Shown piece by piece: positions 35,950 through 41,686 of a stretch of DNA of 41,686 nt. Within the stretch, counting starts at the first letter, position 1. Each line of letters opens with the position of its first letter. Under the pieces are notes generated by a model. That model saw only the letters and a list, made by a program, of their open reading frames with translations. It had not been told where the DNA came from and made no database searches. The stretch spans positions 1 through 41,686 of the forward strand of contig NZ_AONC01000079.1 of NCBI RefSeq assembly GCF_000585215.1. Reading direction: 5' to 3'. The translations under genes and the position numbers were made by a program. Origin of the DNA: Imhoffiella purpurea (lineage in GTDB: Bacteria; Pseudomonadota; Gammaproteobacteria; Chromatiales; Chromatiaceae).

Positions 35950-36249
35950 GTGCTCTACGCCATCATCGCAGTCGATCACCCGGACAGCCTCGGCGCCCGC
36001 CGACAGGCGCGCCCGGCCCATCTTGAGCGCCTGCAGGCATTGCAGGACGCGGGCCGGCTGGTACTCGCCGGACCGCACCCGGCCATCGACAGCCCGGATC
36101 CGGGCGATGCCGGTTTCACCGGCTCGCTGGTCGTCGCGGAATTTTCCGACCTGAGCGCGGCCGAATCCTGGGCGGCCGCCGATCCCTATGTGGCGGCCGG
36201 CGTCTACCGGACGGTCTCGGTCAAGCCCTTCCGGCAAGTCTTCCCCTGA
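35950..36249 (+). CDS. yciI: YciI-like protein
   Basis: A 99-residue ferredoxin-like alpha/beta protein of the YciI family. It begins [31 protein letters not shown] and shows the conserved RPAH and GRLVLAGPH segments; the His-Asp pair is the presumed active site. Catalytic function is not established. The GTG start lies one base behind the yciB stop. yciB-yciI neighbourhood is seen in many gammaproteobacteria. A hairpin with a T-rich tail follows. Confidence 0.87.
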   Translation: MLYAIIAVDHPDSLGARRQARPAHLERLQALQDAGRLVLAGPHPAIDSPDPGDAGFTGSLVVAEFSDLSAAESWAAADPYVAAGVYRTVSVKPFRQVFP

Positions 36250-36265
36250 TGCCCCGGCCCCGCGC

Positions 36266-36288
36266 CGGGACACGGGTCCCGTAATTTT
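36266..36288 (+). terminator. Intrinsic terminator of yciB-yciI
   Basis: CGGGAC, loop ACGG and GTCCCG (36266-36281) are followed at once by TAATTTT. Stem plus T-rich tail fit a Rho-independent terminator. Confidence 0.6.
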
Positions 36289-36313
36289 CCGATACATTAG
36301 TCATTTTCCGATA
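36284..36313 (+). repeat. Direct repeat before the parvulin gene
   Basis: The 11-mer ATTTTCCGATA occurs at 36284-36294 and again at 36303-36313, so 19 bases apart, just upstream of the parvulin start. It could be a paired regulator site; the first copy overlaps the terminator tail. Confidence 0.4.
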
Positions 36314-36327
36314 AGGACGATCTAGTC

Positions 36328-37182
36328 ATGAAAACTGCCCGTTTCTCACTGGTAGCGCTCGCGCTGCTGGCCTCCGCACCCTGCTTCGCGGAGGATACCG
36401 ATTCCCCCGATACCCTGATCGCCACCGTCAACGGTACCCCCTATACGCTCGACGTCTTCCGTATCTTCTACATGGAGCGGATGCAGGGCACCCGCGCCGA
36501 GAATTCGCCTCAGCTCCAGCAGCAGGCCTTCGACGAATTCATGGGCCTGGTCGTCGCCTCGCAGCAGGGCGAGAAGCTCAAGCTGGAGGACGATCGCAGC
36601 GTGGTCGCCGCGCTCCAGCTGGCCCGAATGAAGGTCATGTCGAATGCGGCCCTGACCAAGATGGCGGAGGAGATGGAACCCAGCGAAGACCGGCTGAAGG
36701 AGGCTTACGAGCAGTTCAAGGAGCAGGCCAGCCGCACCGAGTTCAAGGCACGCCACATCCTGGTGAAGGAAGAGGACGAGGCCAAGAAGATCATCAAGAA
36801 GCTCGACAAGGGCGACGATTTCGAGGAACTGGCCAAGAAGAACTCGCTCGGCCCCACCGCCAAGAACGGCGGCGAACTGGGCTGGTTCGATCCGAGCCAG
36901 ATGGTCGCGCCCTTCGCCGAGGCGGTCGCCGAGATGGAGCCGGGCGACTACTCGAAGGAGCCGGTCCATACCCAGTTCGGCTGGCACGTCATCAATCTGC
37001 AGGAGACCCGCAAGGCCAAGCCGCCGACCTTCGAGGAGGCCAAGCCGCGCCTGACCGCCGCCGTCAAGCGTCAGATGATCGCCGAGAAGATCGCCGACCT
37101 GCGCAACAACGCGATGGTCGAGCTCAACGAGGACGTGGTCAAGATCAAGGAGATCGACGGCGAAGAGGCCAAAGACAAGTAA
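36328..37182 (+). CDS. Periplasmic parvulin-type peptidyl-prolyl isomerase
   Basis: Folding helper that isomerises Xaa-Pro bonds of exported proteins. The protein has 284 residues. A signal peptide covers about residues 1-22, ending Cys-Phe-Ala. An N-terminal helical chaperone region follows (about 28-135). The rotamase domain (about 138-232) has FKARHILVKEEDEA, FEELAKKNSLGPTAKNGGELGWFDPSQMV and FGWHVINLQE. The lysine/glutamate-rich C-terminal helix completes the PpiC/PrsA/SurA-like layout. AAGGA stands before the ATG. It has a single isomerase domain, so it is not SurA. Confidence 0.9.
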   Translation: MKTARFSLVALALLASAPCFAEDTDSPDTLIATVNGTPYTLDVFRIFYMERMQGTRAENSPQLQQQAFDEFMGLVVASQQGEKLKLEDDRSVVAALQLARMKVMSNAALTKMAEEMEPSEDRLKEAYEQFKEQASRTEFKARHILVKEEDEAKKIIKKLDKGDDFEELAKKNSLGPTAKNGGELGWFDPSQMVAPFAEAVAEMEPGDYSKEPVHTQFGWHVINLQETRKAKPPTFEEAKPRLTAAVKRQMIAEKIADLRNNAMVELNEDVVKIKEIDGEEAKDK

Positions 37183-37190
37183 TCCGACCC

Positions 37191-37221
37191 GCCGGGAGGC
37201 CGTTTCGCACGGTCTCCCGGC
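37191..37221. terminator. Hairpin between the parvulin gene and the small ligA-linked gene
   Basis: A 12-pair stem, including one G-T pair, runs from 37191-37202 to 37210-37221 around TTTCGCA. It separates two convergent genes and is a likely terminator for both. Confidence 0.6.
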
Positions 37222-37250
37222 CAGTCAGAGCGACGACAGCCGTCATCGCG

Positions 37251-40668
<3,418 letters not shown>

Positions 40669-40710
40669 TCTGAATTCTGGTTGGCAAATGGGTTTGGAGA
40701 ATGTCGGGCG

Positions 40711-40739
40711 AGTATATCAACGCTCGCCATGACTGTATC
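40711..40739 (-). promoter_or_regulatory. Possible promoter of zipA-ligA
   Basis: On the minus strand, GATACA (40734-40739, three of six) and TATACT (40711-40716, five of six) are 17 bases apart in the 84-base gap between smc and zipA. The -10 overlaps a short hairpin, GGCGAG with CTCGCC at 40707-40728. Confidence 0.45.
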
Positions 40740-40752
40740 GCCCCGGACGGCA

Positions 40753-41686
40753 CTAGGAGGCGGCCGCCATCCGTACCGCCTCGTCCACATCGACCGCGAC
40801 CAGGCGAGAGACTCCGGGCTCGTGCATGGTCACGCCGATCAGATGATCGGCGATCTCCATGGTCACCTTGTTGTGACTGATGAAGATGAACTGGACCCGG
40901 TCCGACATGGACCGCACCATCTCGCAGAAACGCCCGACGTTGGCGTCGTCCAGCGGCGCGTCCACCTCGTCCAGCATGCAGAAGGGTGCCGGATTGAGTT
41001 CGAAGATGGCGAACACCAGGGCCACGGCCGTCAGGGCCTTCTCCCCGCCCGAGAGCAGATGGATACTGGAGTTGCGCTTGCCGGGGGGACGCGCCATGAC
41101 GCTGACGCCCGTCTCCAGCAGATCTTCGTCGGTGAGATCCAGATAGGCGTGACCGCCGCCGAAGAGGCGCGGAAAGAGCTGCTGAAAGCCGTGATCGACC
41201 CGGTCGTAGGTCTCCCTGAAGCGGGTGCGGGTCTCGCGGTCGATCTTGCGAATGGCCTGTTCCAGCGTCTCCAGCGAGCGGGAGATGTCGTCATGCTGGG
41301 TATCGAGATAGACTTTGCGCTGAGATTGCTCCTTGAACTCGTCGATCGCCGCCAGGTTGATCGCTCCGAGACGCTGGATCCGATTCCCGACCCTGACCAG
41401 TTCCTCCTGCCAGACCGGTTCCGAGGCATTCGGATCCAGTGATTCCAGCACGGCCGCCGGGACCGTCCCGGCCTCGGCCAGCTGTTCCTCCAGGGTCCGG
41501 CGCCGCACCAGCCGCTCCTGGCGTTCCAGACGCAGACCATCGAGCCCGCTGCGACTGGCCTGCAGCGCCTGCTCCGTCTTCTGGCGCTCCTGCTCCAGAG
41601 ACCGCACCTCGGCATCCAGCGATTCGCGCCGGTTGCGTGCCTCGCCCAATGCCTCTTCGACCTCGACGCGCAGCGCCAGCTGCGCG
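40753..41686 (-). CDS. smc: Chromosome-segregation ATPase Smc, C-terminal part
   Basis: The frame is open to the right window edge, so only about the last 310 residues are present. Smc dimers hold and compact the chromosome. The visible part has the end of the return coiled coil (Arg/Glu/Gln-rich, up to about 41230) and the C-terminal head: the ABC signature [20 protein letters not shown] and the Walker [20 protein letters not shown], followed by the [22 protein letters not shown] strand. The TTG at 41647-41649 is internal and not the start. The order smc-zipA-ligA is conserved in gammaproteobacteria. Confidence 0.93.
   Translation of the reverse strand, partial: AQLALRVEVEEALGEARNRRESLDAEVRSLEQERQKTEQALQASRSGLDGLRLERQERLVRRRTLEEQLAEAGTVPAAVLESLDPNASEPVWQEELVRVGNRIQRLGAINLAAIDEFKEQSQRKVYLDTQHDDISRSLETLEQAIRKIDRETRTRFRETYDRVDHGFQQLFPRLFGGGHAYLDLTDEDLLETGVSVMARPPGKRNSSIHLLSGGEKALTAVALVFAIFELNPAPFCMLDEVDAPLDDANVGRFCEMVRSMSDRVQFIFISHNKVTMEIADHLIGVTMHEPGVSRLVAVDVDEAVRMAAAS

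Overview
The window looks like chromosomal DNA of a GC-rich gammaproteobacterium, most probably a purple sulfur bacterium of the Chromatiaceae. This is inferred from a stand-alone soxY-soxZ pair, the order trmJ-cysE-iscR diverging from suhB, a block for the osmolyte N-acetylglutaminylglutamine amide (NAGGN), and the smc-zipA-ligA order. No RNA gene, CRISPR array, insertion sequence or phage gene was recognised. Genes are dense and often overlap by four bases (GTGA or ATGA).

Layout. 1-5.9 kb: end of a VWA-like (DUF2201) gene, a BepA-type M48/TPR protease, soxYZ (thiosulfate oxidation), a lipid A acyltransferase and a rhodanese. 5.2-9.0 kb: minus-strand trmJ-cysE-iscR followed by an HscB-like gene that has lost its HPD motif, where iscSUA would be expected; suhB diverges. 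9.0-13.7 kb: NAGGN operon (amidotransferase, GNAT/ATP-grasp synthetase, M42 peptidase). 14.4-20.4 kb: ppdK and valS, divergent. 20.5-23.8 kb: a palindromic repeat and then a tight three-gene cassette (HEPN protein, KGGVGR-type ATPase, second P-loop NTPase), the best candidate in the window for a poorly described system. 23.8-27.5 kb: a MarR/SlyA-type regulator leading an FUSC-DUF1656-HlyD efflux operon, with a perfect SlyA-type operator inside its promoter. 27.7-29.5 kb: two adjacent related envelope proteins sharing an identically spaced four-cysteine module. 29.6-33.7 kb: a 7TM diguanylate cyclase, an ankyrin lipoprotein, a protein with a damaged Walker A motif, and a BolA protein. 33.7-37.2 kb: an AGCS amino-acid/Na+ symporter, YciB, a YciI-like protein and a parvulin isomerase. 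37.2-41.7 kb: minus-strand smc (3' part)-zipA-ligA-small conserved gene; LigA carries an extra helix-hairpin-helix unit.

How the genes work together. Several blocks concern sulfur and Fe-S chemistry (soxYZ, rhodanese, cysE, iscR, the HscB-like protein), salt stress (NAGGN), the envelope and export (acyltransferase, BepA, FUSC pump, YciB, parvulin) and chromosome or cell-cycle functions (Smc, ZipA, LigA). All functional calls rest on reading the translated sequence and recognising motifs. No database search was possible.
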